DNA of 64,000 nt from Earliella scabrosa (Eukaryota > Basidiomycota > Agaricomycetes > Polyporales > Polyporaceae), in NCBI GenBank assembly GCA_022605405.1, contig JABYQQ010000008.1, positions 1,984,001 through 2,048,000 of the forward strand, written 5' to 3'. The notes below the pieces were generated by a model. The model searched no databases. It was not told where the DNA came from and saw nothing but the letters and a program-made list of their open reading frames with translations. The stretch's first letter is position 1. Every line of letters begins with the position of its first letter. This document shows, in pieces, positions 21,359-31,039 of the stretch. A program made the position numbers and the translations under genes.

Positions 21359-21783
21359 CCAGTCGCGCGAAATGTGATGCTTAGTTGGCCTACGAACTAC
21401 TTTCGGTGCTCGCAACCACTTATGACACGTGTCCCTCAGTAAGGATAGTACATCAATGCTTGCTAATTCTCGCGGCTGTGCATCACCGTACCACCCGACT
21501 CATCCGTGTAGCCAACGTCATGCTCCCTCACGAGCATGTCTGCATGCAGCGTCGTTATCACGTACTCATGATTAGATGTAGAGACGCGTCCCGTCACCGC
21601 GCACATGCTCACATTTGCGCTAGCCACGGCAACTCCTTCACAAGCACGGTCCTAGTCACTTGCATACAAACATACGGTCAGGTTGGGACAAATTGGTAGC
21701 TACAGATCGGTCTACTGGTATGCACAATATCTAAGCAACACAACGAACCTCGTCCGTCACGAGGGTCAGGATCTGCGTTCTCG
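21359..21783. other. Intergenic region
   Basis: 3' flanks of two convergent genes. No supported coding frame or repeat. Confidence 0.5.
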
Positions 21784-22975
21784 CTAAACGGCTACAGATG
21801 AAGTCGCCGACATGGAACCAATATAGTCACCGGCAGGACGCTCGAAGAAGTTGGTGCGAGCTCCCACGGCGGTGGTCTCCATGTACGGGAACTGACGAGT
21901 AATGAGAATCACGCGCAGTGCGAATGCCAGACAGACGAAAACACCACTCACCGGGTTCTTGCTGTAAAACAGAGGAGAGTACCCCAATATGGACAACAGG
22001 TAGTCGCCAACATACTCGACATAATCGCGCATGAGCTGCACGTTCATGCCAGCGAGATCGCGCGGAAGGGCAGCTGGCCAAATAAGCAGTCAGCGACGGA
22101 GACAAGGGCTACCATGGAGGAGACACACCAGCAAAAAATGCATGTTCGAACTCCACGGCTTCCAGGACCATGGAATGCACTACCCCCTCCGGAACAGGCG
22201 ATCCGATCTCCTTGTAGAGAAGGCAAGCAAACCGCATATGCATCCCTTCGTCGCGCGATATCATTTGGTTCGCCTGCCCGAGGCCTGGCATGAGCCCCCT
22301 GTGCCGAATCCAAAATATCGCGGCGAATGAGGAGGAAAAGAAGATCCCCTCAACAATGGCAAACGCAATCAACCTGGTGGAGAAGTCGTGCTCCTTGGAC
22401 TCGATCCACCGAACACACCAGGCCGCCTTTGCCTTCACGGCGGGGATGTTGTTGACTGCGGAGAACAGGCGCTTCTGTTCGAGATCGGTTGGCACAAGCT
22501 CTTGGATGAAGCGGCTGTAGGTCTCCGCATGGACGTTCTCGCTGCGAGTGTGGGGAGCGTGAGGAATCAAATCGAGACTCTCATAGTGCAGCAAGAACAC
22601 GTACATCATCATCTGCATGCCGTAAAAGCAACGCGCCTCCGGGATGTCTACCTCAGCGCAAAACCGCTGGGCGAGATTCTCCACTACAATGCCGTCCGAT
22701 GCGGCGAAGAATCCGAGAATCATGGACAGAAAGTCGCGCTCAGAGTCTGTCAGTACGGCATTCCAGTGAAGCCGGTCGACGCTCAGCGCGATCTCTTCCG
22801 CGGTCCATGCCGACCTCTGCGCAGTCTTGTATGCATCCCATATCTGCCAAACACGGTGTGTCAACAGTGTCTGGCACGCTACCATCACGAGGAGTCGCAC
22901 CTTAGGATACCGGATAGGAAAAAGTACAAAACGCGAAAAGTCACCGACAGTAGAAGGAAGCATCGATGTCTCCAT
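21784..22975 (-). CDS. Ribonucleotide reductase small subunit (R2), short form
   Basis: Class I RNR R2, which holds the di-iron/tyrosyl radical cofactor for making dNTPs from NDPs. Five exons (22901-22975, 22605-22843, 22129-22541, 21952-22073, 21784-21891) join in phase. The iron ligands are all visible: Asp in FFAASDGIV, Glu and His in IENVHAE after splicing, Glu in VEGIFFSSS, and Glu and His in SRDEGMH. The radical tyrosine is in EARCFYGMQ. Two features are odd. The protein starts only about 15 residues before RFVLFPI, where fungal R2 proteins usually have a long N-terminal extension. It ends in GDYIGSMSATSSVAV without the acidic-aromatic C-terminal tail that docks R2 to the large subunit. 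It may be an auxiliary paralogue, or a 3' exon was missed. Confidence 0.85.
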
Positions 22976-23279
22976 GTGTAGCGGCGGGAGTCATAACAAG
23001 GAGGTGGTGGTTTATAACAACGGGGCGTGGGCGCCTGACTGACAGGCTCTGTCAGCGTCTCTCGTCGGCGCCCGGCTATTCTTCTGACTCCCCTCGTCTC
23101 CACACTGACAACCAACACATGTATGACTGCGTCCATCAAGACCCACAATCAGACCGATCGGGCTCGATGAGATCGGACTGCCAGACAATCATGCATCATG
23201 ATCATACGGTTCACGCGGTTTAAGTACAGGTCCCGCCGGTCCGGCCCACCGTCTGGATTGGTGCAACATCATTCATAGG
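22976..23279. other. Intergenic region
   Basis: 5' flank of the R2 gene up to the retrotransposon insertion site. No gene is supported. The segment just left of the LTR was contiguous with the Helitron 5' region before the LTR element inserted. Confidence 0.5.
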
Positions 23280-23284
23280 ATGAC

Positions 23285-23731
23285 TGTCGCGACCTGGGGT
23301 CAAGCGAGACGAGGAGGGAACGACGAGGCGAGCGAGGGCGTCCGACGAGCGCTTGTGCAGCGAGAGTGGAGCAAGGCTCGACACGCAGGGCTGGAGACAA
23401 GTTGTATTGAGCGAAGTATCTACAAGTGAAATACAAGTGAGGCTTACCTGGAGACAAGAGGTCGAAACTGAGGTCTCCAGGTAGCGAGTGCTAGGGTTTA
23501 TATCTACAGTTAGAACAATAGCGCTTGGAGAACAATAGAACAATAGAGTGACGGAACAATGGAGGAGATACAATGGTATGACGACAATTGTGTCCGGAAC
23601 AAAGGAAAAGAAACAAAAGGGGCTCTGGAATCTGGAAGTACAATGGTGATAGCGAACAATGGAAACAGTGAACGGTCGTGAACGGTGGTTAGTTGGGCGC
23701 TTCCCTAGGCGCTGAGGGATCGTTCGTGACA
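23285..23731 (-). repeat. 3' LTR of the gypsy element
   Basis: 447 bp, TGTCGCGACC…GTTCGTGACA on the plus strand. Matches 28255-28701 base for base as far as I can see. It is the 3' LTR because the element reads on the minus strand. Confidence 0.92.
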
Positions 23732-23734
23732 GTA

Positions 23735-23744
23735 CCCCCCTCCT
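23735..23744 (-). promoter_or_regulatory. Polypurine tract of the gypsy element
   Basis: On the minus strand AGGAGGGGGG lies three bases from the 3' LTR, the expected site of plus-strand priming during reverse transcription. Confidence 0.7.
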
Positions 23745-23757
23745 AAGGCTCATGTCC

Positions 23758-26700
23758 TCATGAGCGACGCTTCTTGGGCGTGTAGGGTTTGTGAGGTCCA
23801 TCAGCGTCTGGATGTCTGTTATGGAATGCCTCTACTAGTTCGGCTGCATGTTCGACATCCGCCGCATCTTCCCAAGAGTCGTTCTCTGGACCCCATCCCT
23901 TCCATCGGACTAAGTACTGCAGCTTGTGCCACCTGCCCCATCGGCGCGAGTTACGAATTTCCTCCACTTCGTACTCTTCCTCGCCTTCGACTTCAATTGG
24001 GGCGGGCTCAGGAGGGACCCGTCCTGGCAGCGTACTCTGCTTGTGTGCGTGAAGGAGTGAGACATGGAACACCGGATGGATCTTCATCGTGTGGGGCAAC
24101 TTGAGTTCGTATGCTAGTTCACCGACACGTCGCACGACGGGGTACGGGCCTGCAAACTTGTCGGCGAGCTTCTTAGGGATGTCTGAGAATCTCAAGTTGC
24201 GTGTGTCCAGCCACACTTTCTCCCCAGGTGTGAACGTCGGGGTGTCCTGTGCGTGCCGGTCGAAGTACTCCTTCATACGCTCGGCTGCCAGTGTCAGCGC
24301 AGCTGTGGCATCCTCGCGCGCCTTGGCAAGCTCTGCGAGTCGCTCGTTGGCTGCAGGTACCTGTGTGTCCGGGTTGGCAGGTACCAGGAATTGCGGTTCG
24401 TATCCGTACATCAGGAAGAAGGGGGAGTAACCTGTTGACGAGTGAACTCTGGCGTTGAGTGCATACTCTGCAATGGGGAGCCATTTGACCCAGTCATCTC
24501 GTCGCTGACTGCAGAACGCTCGCAAGTACGCCTCTACTTCCTGATTGAACCGCTCCGACTGTCCGTCGGTCTGGGGATGATACGCAGTGGACAGGGCGCT
24601 CTCAATGCCTAAGCCCTTCAGAATGGCACGGAATAGGTCTGCAGCGAACTGCGGTCCTCGGTCGGAGATGATCTTTCGGGGCAGTCCATGCAGGCGGAAG
24701 TACTCCCGAATGAAGACATCTGCTGCCCCTCCGGCATCAATGTCGTCGCTGCAGGGTACCAAGTGCACCAGCTTTCCGTGTCTGTCTGCCATGAGTTGGA
24801 TCGCATTGTGGCCGTCAATCTCGGGAAGGCCGACGATGTAGTCACAAGTGACAATCTGTCCAGGCCTTTCAGGGATTTCGTTGGGTTTGAGAAGACCTTG
24901 CGGTCGACTCCGTACAGGTTTCGTGCGCCGACAAGTGTCGCACGTCCCCACGTACTCCTTAACGAATTTGCCCATCCCTGGCCACCAGTAATTGCGCGAT
25001 ACCAACTCAAGCGTCTTCCACTGCCCTGGGTGTCCCGCAGGAGGTAGGTCGTGGTGAATTCGGACAATCTCAGTGCGGAGTGCCTCGTCTTTTGGTACGT
25101 AGACCTTTCCTCGATAGAGGATGAGGCCTTGCTCAACATTCCAATCGACGAGGTCACTCTGGAGCCGCGCTGGTCCTAGTTTCTCCACTTTCTGTAGAGC
25201 TTCTGCTACCTCCTGCTCCCGTTCGGAGCAAGTGCGAATACGCTTCAGCAGGGCTTTGTCTGCCACTACCGCGTTGTGTCCTCTACGAGCTGCCAGTAGC
25301 CTGAACTGTTCCGGTCGTAGCACTATCTGATCTAGGTTGTCATCGGCATCATCCTTCTGGTGATCAGGACGCCTGGAGAGTGCATCTGCACGTCCGTTGG
25401 ATGTGCCTGGTTTGTGCGTGATCTCGAAGTCAAACCTAGAGAGATAAAGTGCCCATCGCGCCTGTCTACGAGTGAGATGTTGTGCGGTGCGCCAATATTC
25501 GAGATTCTTGTGGTCTGACTGAATCTCGAAACGCCTTGGTAACCCTTCCAGGTAGTGGCGCCAGGCCTCTAAGGCCCGTATTATCGCAAGCATCTCTTTA
25601 TCGTAGATCTCGTAGTTGCGCTCTGCCTCACTCATCGACTCAGAGTGAAAGGCGACCGGGTGCCATTTGCCATCGTCCTGTAACTGTGCAAGTACTCCTC
25701 CGGTTGCATATCCCGAGGCATCCACCTCGATGCGTGTGTCTTTGTTCGGATCGTACATGCACAGTACCGGATTCTGAACAAAGCGGCGTTTCAGCTCGTC
25801 GAAAGCCTCCTGTTCGTCCTGTCCCCATTGCCAGGGCACTTTGCCGGTGAGACGATCCAAGGGTTTGCAAATGCGACTGAAGTCCTGGATGAATCTGCGG
25901 TAGAAATTCGCAAATCCTCGGAACTTCCGGACATCAGACGCATTGCGGGGAGTGGGCCACTCCTGAATACCCTTCACTTTGACAGGATCCATCTCGACAC
26001 GGTTGTGGGACACAAGGACACCGAGGTACTCGACCTTGGGGACTTCGAACTCGCATTTCTCAGGCTTGCAGAACAAGTCATGCTCTGCCAATCTTTTCAG
26101 GACTTCGCGGGTAACGGCGCGATGTGTCTCAAGGTCGTTGGAGAAGATCAGGATGTCGTCTAAGTAGATCGTGATCTTTCCTTCCACAATGAGGTCCTTA
26201 AAGATGTCGTTCATGAAAGCCGAGAAGGTGCTAGGCGAGTTGGTCAACCCAAAGAACATCACGTTTGGCTCGAAGAGCCCCCGGTTCGTGACGAACGCAG
26301 CTTTCCACTCATCTCCCGTCTTAATCCGGATGTTGTTGTACCCCCAATGAATGTCCAACTTAGTGAAGACCTTGGCTTGTTTGAGTCGATCCACCAGCTC
26401 TGAGACAAGAGGAATCGGATACCGATTCTTCACAGTGATCTCGTTGAGCCGACGGTAGTCCTGTACGGGTCGCAGACTACCGTCCTTCTTTTTGATGAAG
26501 AAGAAGGGTGACGAAATGGGTGACTTCGACTCGCTAATGTAGCCTTTAGCCAGGTTCTCCTGCAGGAACTTATCTAGTTCTACCTGCTCGTTGGGGGAGA
26601 GGGGGTACACTCGTGAATGGAACATCTTGGCCTCCATCTGCTCAAACTGAGCGGCGGAGATTTTCTTGGCCTTGCAGTTGCGTGCAATGTGCCCCGGTTT

Positions 26701-27942
26701 CCCGCACTTGAAGCACGTGCAGGTCTCCGGTTGCTGGTCGGTGCTCGCACCAGCGACTTGTTCCTTGCCTTTCCCTTTGAAGGGACGGAACTTGCTGGCC
26801 TCGATGGACGCGAGGCCCTGGCTGATCTCGAGGGCCTCCTTCTGCATCTTGGCAAAGGTCAAGACGTCACGCCCACTGGTGATGAGGGCGGTGCGCAACT
26901 GCTCGGGGAGACCATCTCGATAGCGCATGCGCTTGTCCTCCTCTCCAAGGCCCGTCCGGGCGGCGACTGCGGTGAACTTGGCCGTCCACTCCTTGACGGT
27001 GGCCATCTTGGGACGTTGGGCCCCTCGATTGAGCTGCCGGAGTTCTTCGTAGGCGGAGGCCTTGTCGTCGACCGCACAGAAGTGGGCTTTGAAGTCCGTT
27101 TCGAAAGCCGCGAAGTCAGCCCAGCAGGGTTGAGAGCCCCCCAGCTGCGCGTAGTAGGGCAGAGCCCAGACTGCCGCGTCGTCCTTGAGAAAACCCAGAA
27201 TCATCTGGAATTTCAGGTCATTCGTGACCGCGGTGGGGAGGTTGTCGAAGAACGCCTTTGATCGCGAGAGGAAGGCGAGAGCGGCGATGGGGTCTTTGCC
27301 ATGGTACGACTCCGGAGCGAGTAGCTTGACCAGGGAGTCAGGGATGGTAGTGGAGCCCGACATGGTGGAGGATTGGGAGGTTTGGACCGGTACGGCTACT
27401 GGTGTGACGGTGGATACAGGTTGTGCGACCTGCGGCGTGGGTTGAGCAACCTGTGGTGGAGGCTGCGTTGTGGTGGGTGAAGGGGGACGTTCGGATCGAA
27501 CGGGTTTGGCAGGCGGGGAGTTAAGGATGACAGTGGTTGCGGGCTCTTCGGTGGTCCGACTTGGTCCTGCAACTGCTGTGGTTGGGCCCGGAGAGGATGC
27601 GCGCCGCTCTTGTAAGCGTTGGGCGACAAGCGCAACCCCAGGGAGGACAGTGGTAGGGGTAGGAGGAGTGTTGGCGCGACTGGGAACGCGACTGGGTGGA
27701 CGAGAGGTGGTACGGGTGATCGGCTGTGTTACCGGGAGGCCAAAGATTGCCCGGATAACGTTGGCGTTATGCTCGGTGCACCTTTCGAGTTCGTGTTCTG
27801 TGAGGGTCTGTTGGGGTGCTGCCCTGCCGCGGTTCGGGCACGGCTGATTGCCACAGACCTTAAAGGTCTTTTCCGCGCTAGACCAATGAACGTCGCGCTG
27901 CTCCCCTGGGTGGTACGCGTGGAGGAGTCCCCGGCAAGCCAC
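23758..27942 (-). CDS. Gag-Pol polyprotein of chromovirus (no protease seen)
   Basis: A single open frame of about 1394 codons with no stop. Order seen: Gag-type region (…DPIAALAFLSRSKAFFDNL…); zinc knuckle CFKCGKPGHIARNC at about residue 410; reverse transcriptase (LRPVQDYRRLNEITVKNRYP, FTKLDIHWGYNNIRI, catalytic YLDD near residue 592); RNase H (EVDASGYATGG, SDHKNLEYW); integrase with its HHCC finger (CDTCRRTK) and D,D,E core (CDY…ISDRGPQF…FNQEVE); and a C-terminal chromodomain (YLVRWKGWGPENDSWED). Only about 35 residues separate the zinc knuckle from the RT entry motif YPLSPNEQ. The aspartic protease (D-S/T-G) and linker normally there are absent. The first codon of the open frame is GTG; a true AUG start or read-through arrangement was not resolved. 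Confidence 0.88.
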   Translation of the reverse strand: MACRGLLHAYHPGEQRDVHWSSAEKTFKVCGNQPCPNRGRAAPQQTLTEHELERCTEHNANVIRAIFGLPVTQPITRTTSRPPSRVPSRANTPPTPTTVLPGVALVAQRLQERRASSPGPTTAVAGPSRTTEEPATTVILNSPPAKPVRSERPPSPTTTQPPPQVAQPTPQVAQPVSTVTPVAVPVQTSQSSTMSGSTTIPDSLVKLLAPESYHGKDPIAALAFLSRSKAFFDNLPTAVTNDLKFQMILGFLKDDAAVWALPYYAQLGGSQPCWADFAAFETDFKAHFCAVDDKASAYEELRQLNRGAQRPKMATVKEWTAKFTAVAARTGLGEEDKRMRYRDGLPEQLRTALITSGRDVLTFAKMQKEALEISQGLASIEASKFRPFKGKGKEQVAGASTDQQPETCTCFKCGKPGHIARNCKAKKISAAQFEQMEAKMFHSRVYPLSPNEQVELDKFLQENLAKGYISESKSPISSPFFFIKKKDGSLRPVQDYRRLNEITVKNRYPIPLVSELVDRLKQAKVFTKLDIHWGYNNIRIKTGDEWKAAFVTNRGLFEPNVMFFGLTNSPSTFSAFMNDIFKDLIVEGKITIYLDDILIFSNDLETHRAVTREVLKRLAEHDLFCKPEKCEFEVPKVEYLGVLVSHNRVEMDPVKVKGIQEWPTPRNASDVRKFRGFANFYRRFIQDFSRICKPLDRLTGKVPWQWGQDEQEAFDELKRRFVQNPVLCMYDPNKDTRIEVDASGYATGGVLAQLQDDGKWHPVAFHSESMSEAERNYEIYDKEMLAIIRALEAWRHYLEGLPRRFEIQSDHKNLEYWRTAQHLTRRQARWALYLSRFDFEITHKPGTSNGRADALSRRPDHQKDDADDNLDQIVLRPEQFRLLAARRGHNAVVADKALLKRIRTCSEREQEVAEALQKVEKLGPARLQSDLVDWNVEQGLILYRGKVYVPKDEALRTEIVRIHHDLPPAGHPGQWKTLELVSRNYWWPGMGKFVKEYVGTCDTCRRTKPVRSRPQGLLKPNEIPERPGQIVTCDYIVGLPEIDGHNAIQLMADRHGKLVHLVPCSDDIDAGGAADVFIREYFRLHGLPRKIISDRGPQFAADLFRAILKGLGIESALSTAYHPQTDGQSERFNQEVEAYLRAFCSQRRDDWVKWLPIAEYALNARVHSSTGYSPFFLMYGYEPQFLVPANPDTQVPAANERLAELAKAREDATAALTLAAERMKEYFDRHAQDTPTFTPGEKVWLDTRNLRFSDIPKKLADKFAGPYPVVRRVGELAYELKLPHTMKIHPVFHVSLLHAHKQSTLPGRVPPEPAPIEVEGEEEYEVEEIRNSRRWGRWHKLQYLVRWKGWGPENDSWEDAADVEHAAELVEAFHNRHPDADGPHKPYTPKKRRS

Positions 27943-28254
27943 GATGAAGTGAGGGAGGGGAAGAGAGGTGTGCGCGCCCGAGTATCGTACGAGAAACTAG
28001 CAAAGTAAAAGAGGTAGGTAAGGAGGGTCCACACGATTGTCCTCCGTTCCTAAGGTGTTAAGCACCCTGGATACAACAGCTGGCGGGCGCAAGTGCGTGG
28101 CCTGGCTGAGGGATACTTGAAAACCCAGATGCCTCTCGAGCACAAAAGGTTCACAATGCTAGTTACTAGAGACCGTGGTATGTATCGTAGGGCGCGCGTT
28201 ACCTCAGAGGGAGTGTGAGTTACACGCCGGCGCTCGCAAGGAGTTTCGACCTAA

Positions 28255-28701
28255 TGTCGCGACCTGGGGTCAAGCGAGACGAGGAGGGAACGACGAGGCG
28301 AGCGAGGGCGTCCGACGAGCGCTTGTGCAGCGAGAGTGGAGCAAGGCTCGACACGCAGGGCTGGAGACAAGTTGTATTGAGCGAAGTATCTACAAGTGAA
28401 ATACAAGTGAGGCTTACCTGGAGACAAGAGGTCGAAACTGAGGTCTCCAGGTAGCGAGTGCTAGGGTTTATATCTACAGTTAGAACAATAGCGCTTGGAG
28501 AACAATAGAACAATAGAGTGACGGAACAATGGAGGAGATACAATGGTATGACGACAATTGTGTCCGGAACAAAGGAAAAGAAACAAAAGGGGCTCTGGAA
28601 TCTGGAAGTACAATGGTGATAGCGAACAATGGAAACAGTGAACGGTCGTGAACGGTGGTTAGTTGGGCGCTTCCCTAGGCGCTGAGGGATCGTTCGTGAC
28701 A
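28255..28701 (-). repeat. 5' LTR of the gypsy element
   Basis: 447-bp partner of 23285-23731, upstream of the gag-pol frame on the minus strand. The start of transcription should lie within it. Confidence 0.92.
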
Positions 28702-28806
28702 ATGACATTGCTTCTCCACGCCTCCTCTTCCCTAAGAACACGACCTCTCGAGTGCTGCGCTACCACCACCGTAACATCGGCCTAGCTCATCACTCTCCTG
28801 ATAACA

Positions 28807-30226
28807 ATGTCTTCGCAAACAAACCTCACCTCAGCGCAGCTTCAGGACCTTATCGGTGCCTTGAACGCTGCCACACTAGATGTAGACGTGCCTGATGACG
28901 ATGGTCAGTTTGCCTCCGCTGGTTGCATTTGAACGGATGCGCTAACAGTGGTGGTGACACAGTAACCAACGTGTATGGTCGTCAAACAGAGTCGAGCTCT
29001 GACGCCGCAATGCAGCGCAGCCTACCCCACGAGCTCGACCCCACGGACAGTTAGTCTATTAATTCTTCTCCACCCAACGAATGCCAGCTGACGTATCCCC
29101 GTAGATGTCTGTGCGGCACTGTCTTCCAGAACAACAAACCCGGATGACCCCTGCATAGGTATGTACCTAGCATGCTGTAGCGCAGCACCACGTCTCATTG
29201 TAAGCCATAGCTCGGGTTGATCGCCGCCGAAGCGGAGAGCTGATGCTCCGCTGGTGCGATGATTCAGACATCGATCTGGACTACACGCACCTTATGAAGG
29301 GCGTTCACACCATAATGCCACCACTGTCACTGTCACTGTCACTGTCAGACGTAAACGTTGATGACATCCTTGTCAATGCACCCTTCTCTCGTCTTTCTGC
29401 ACTATACAACATGTGGCGGGCAGGAGACCTCCGCAAGCTGTGTCACGTCCACAATATCGCAACGGCAAACAGAGACACTGCCTCCAGTATGCACCAAAAG
29501 TTACTACTTCACGTATGCAGTGACGAATGTCCCGTGCCGATCCATATCTTTACCACTCTCCGTGCACGGCGAGGTTCGAGAGAAGTGGATCGCAGGAGAG
29601 CAGACAACGGAACCGCTATTCCTACTGACGTGCCATATCTTCGAGTTGCAGATGACGCGCTCAAACATGTCATAGCACGTGAATGGCAGGAGTCCCTGAC
29701 TGCGGAAAAACTGCAGCTTGTTGCCTGTGCGGTATGTGCCCGCGGTACATCACGTCGTGAGGCGAGAGAGGTTGGCGCGGATAAGATCAATCTCACCCTG
29801 CTGCGCAATGACAATCTTCCACCCCAGGTCTTACCGAGGAACTACAACTTTCACGCGTATAAACGGGCTCTGCTCTGCACAAAAGGTATGTCGTCTCTAC
29901 ATGCGCTCGGTCCCCTCACGATGTGCGCCACCTGTCACCGAGAACTTGTAACGAAGCAGAGGATGCCGAAGCTATGTCTAGCGAACTGTCTGTACTACGG
30001 GTACGAGTCCCTACCCCCTCAGGTACGTGAGGCATTCGAGACGAGCACCCCACTTGAACGCTTGCTCGTGGCGCGCGCGAGGGCGAGTAGGATATGCTAC
30101 CGGTTTTCCGAGCTTCGCAAGCGCGATCGGCCTCTTGCGGATCAAGAACGAGAAGGAGACGAAGCACCTAGCGCGTCCCAATGGTGTATTACGATTGATG
30201 AGTGCAACGAAGAAATCGTTCTTTAA
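28807..30226 (+). CDS. Helitron protein, N-terminal part (DUF6570-like)
   Basis: Starts at ATG 28807 (MSSQTNLTSAQLQDLIGAL). Four exons join with small introns (donors GTCAGT at 28904, GTTAGT near 29050, GTATGT near 29159). The C-terminal half has the cysteine-containing pattern MCATCHRELVTKQRMPKLCLAN, then LLVARARASRICYRF, as in the DUF6570-like region that precedes the Rep domain in fungal Helitron proteins. It ends prematurely just after APSASQ, at the edge of an AT-rich segment. The continuation seems to be VRGNILVMPQNSTHLN at about 31.02 kb. I read the two pieces as one original gene. An unresolved coding detail is a (TGTCAC)n tandem near 29325-29350 giving LSLSLSLS. Confidence 0.7.
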
Positions 30227-30530
30227 GTACGATGTTCTCCGCCAAAATGTGTTACGGGAAGTTGTGCCCGTGAGAAAATATTTCATACTCCGATTACACA
30301 GAGTAAGAGCAGAGTAAGCGCTGACATAAGCACTGGTAACAAAGTTTCTTACTGAGCCAACCCTAAACTGAGGTTAGCTGAGTCGCGCGGGAACCTGTTA
30401 GCCGCCCACAGCACTGCCACTATGTCTAGCTTTGCTTTTATCCTATACATTGCACATTGATACTAGTTACATAGTAATGGAAGATATAGGTGGGCTTGCA
30501 TATCTTAAAACGCAAAATAAGCGCCCAAAT

Positions 30531-30598
30531 GGCCGAAAATCCGAAGCTTTCTGTGCCTCGCTTTCGACTGTGACACAGAAAGCTTCGGATTTTCGGCC
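30531..30598. repeat. 25-bp perfect hairpin
   Basis: 30531-30555 is the exact reverse complement of 30574-30598, with an 18-nt loop. It contains ccgaagctttc and its mirror. It is the strongest secondary-structure signal between the two Helitron coding parts. Confidence 0.85.
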
Positions 30599-30769
30599 GA
30601 TGGTGCTCAGCAGTTCCTGGTCACATGACTTCTGACAATCTCAGATTGTAGCCATAAATGGTGGTAACAAAACGGTATATATCACTATATGTTTTTAATC
30701 AAAACTGTATGTGCTAGAGTCAAAATACAATTGCCCAAATCGGGAAGGATGGGCTGTTTTTCGCATCTC

Positions 30770-30792
30770 ATGGGCGCTCAACGGGCGCCCAT
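30770..30792. repeat. GC-rich 8-bp stem hairpin
   Basis: atgggcgc and gcgcccat separated by seven bases, in AT-rich surroundings. Function unknown; it could be a transposon end structure. Confidence 0.6.
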
Positions 30793-31039
30793 GTTGCCAA
30801 ATTCGGTAGGCATAGTCATAAATATTGACTTGAGTGTGTATCTCTGTCAGTTTCTAATCAATCAATGAAGTATTATATATCATTGAAACCGGAAAAATCA
30901 GCTCTGTTCAATGGAACTGCTTTGAAGACATTCTAAATACAACTAAGGCAGATATTCACTGTTAACTAATCCCCACTCATCAATCGTACCCTGCCAGACA
31001 TGGCTCACTCCTCAACAAGTCAGAGGGAACATACTGGTG

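Larger units (their letters stand above)
23285..28701 (-). mobile_element. Ty3/gypsy chromovirus, protease-less, recent insertion
   Basis: A 5417-bp LTR element in minus orientation, with 447-bp LTRs that look the same by eye, TG…CA ends and a 5-bp target duplication ATGAC at 23280-23284 and 28702-28706. Between the LTRs is one long gag-pol frame ending in a chromodomain. It inserted about 100 bp upstream of the Helitron coding start. Identical LTRs imply a recent insertion, yet the protease region appears to be missing, so it probably relied on a related intact element. Confidence 0.9.
30182..31012. mobile_element. AT-rich segment interrupting the Helitron gene
   Basis: About 830 bp lies between two coding parts that match consecutive regions of one Helitron protein. 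It is AT-richer than the flanks, holds several stops in all frames and contains two hairpins (30531-30598 and 30770-30792). I could not identify clean terminal repeats or a target duplication, so boundaries are good to about 10 bp. It could be a small transposon or a large atypical intron. Confidence 0.45.

Noticed and set aside
23760..27900. Several plus-strand frames within the retrotransposon
   Set aside because: All are shadows of the single gag-pol frame on the minus strand.
28215..28254. Primer binding site next to the gypsy 5' LTR
   Set aside because: The sequence after the LTR does not begin with TGG and I could not match it to a tRNA 3' end from memory; self-priming is also possible in this group.
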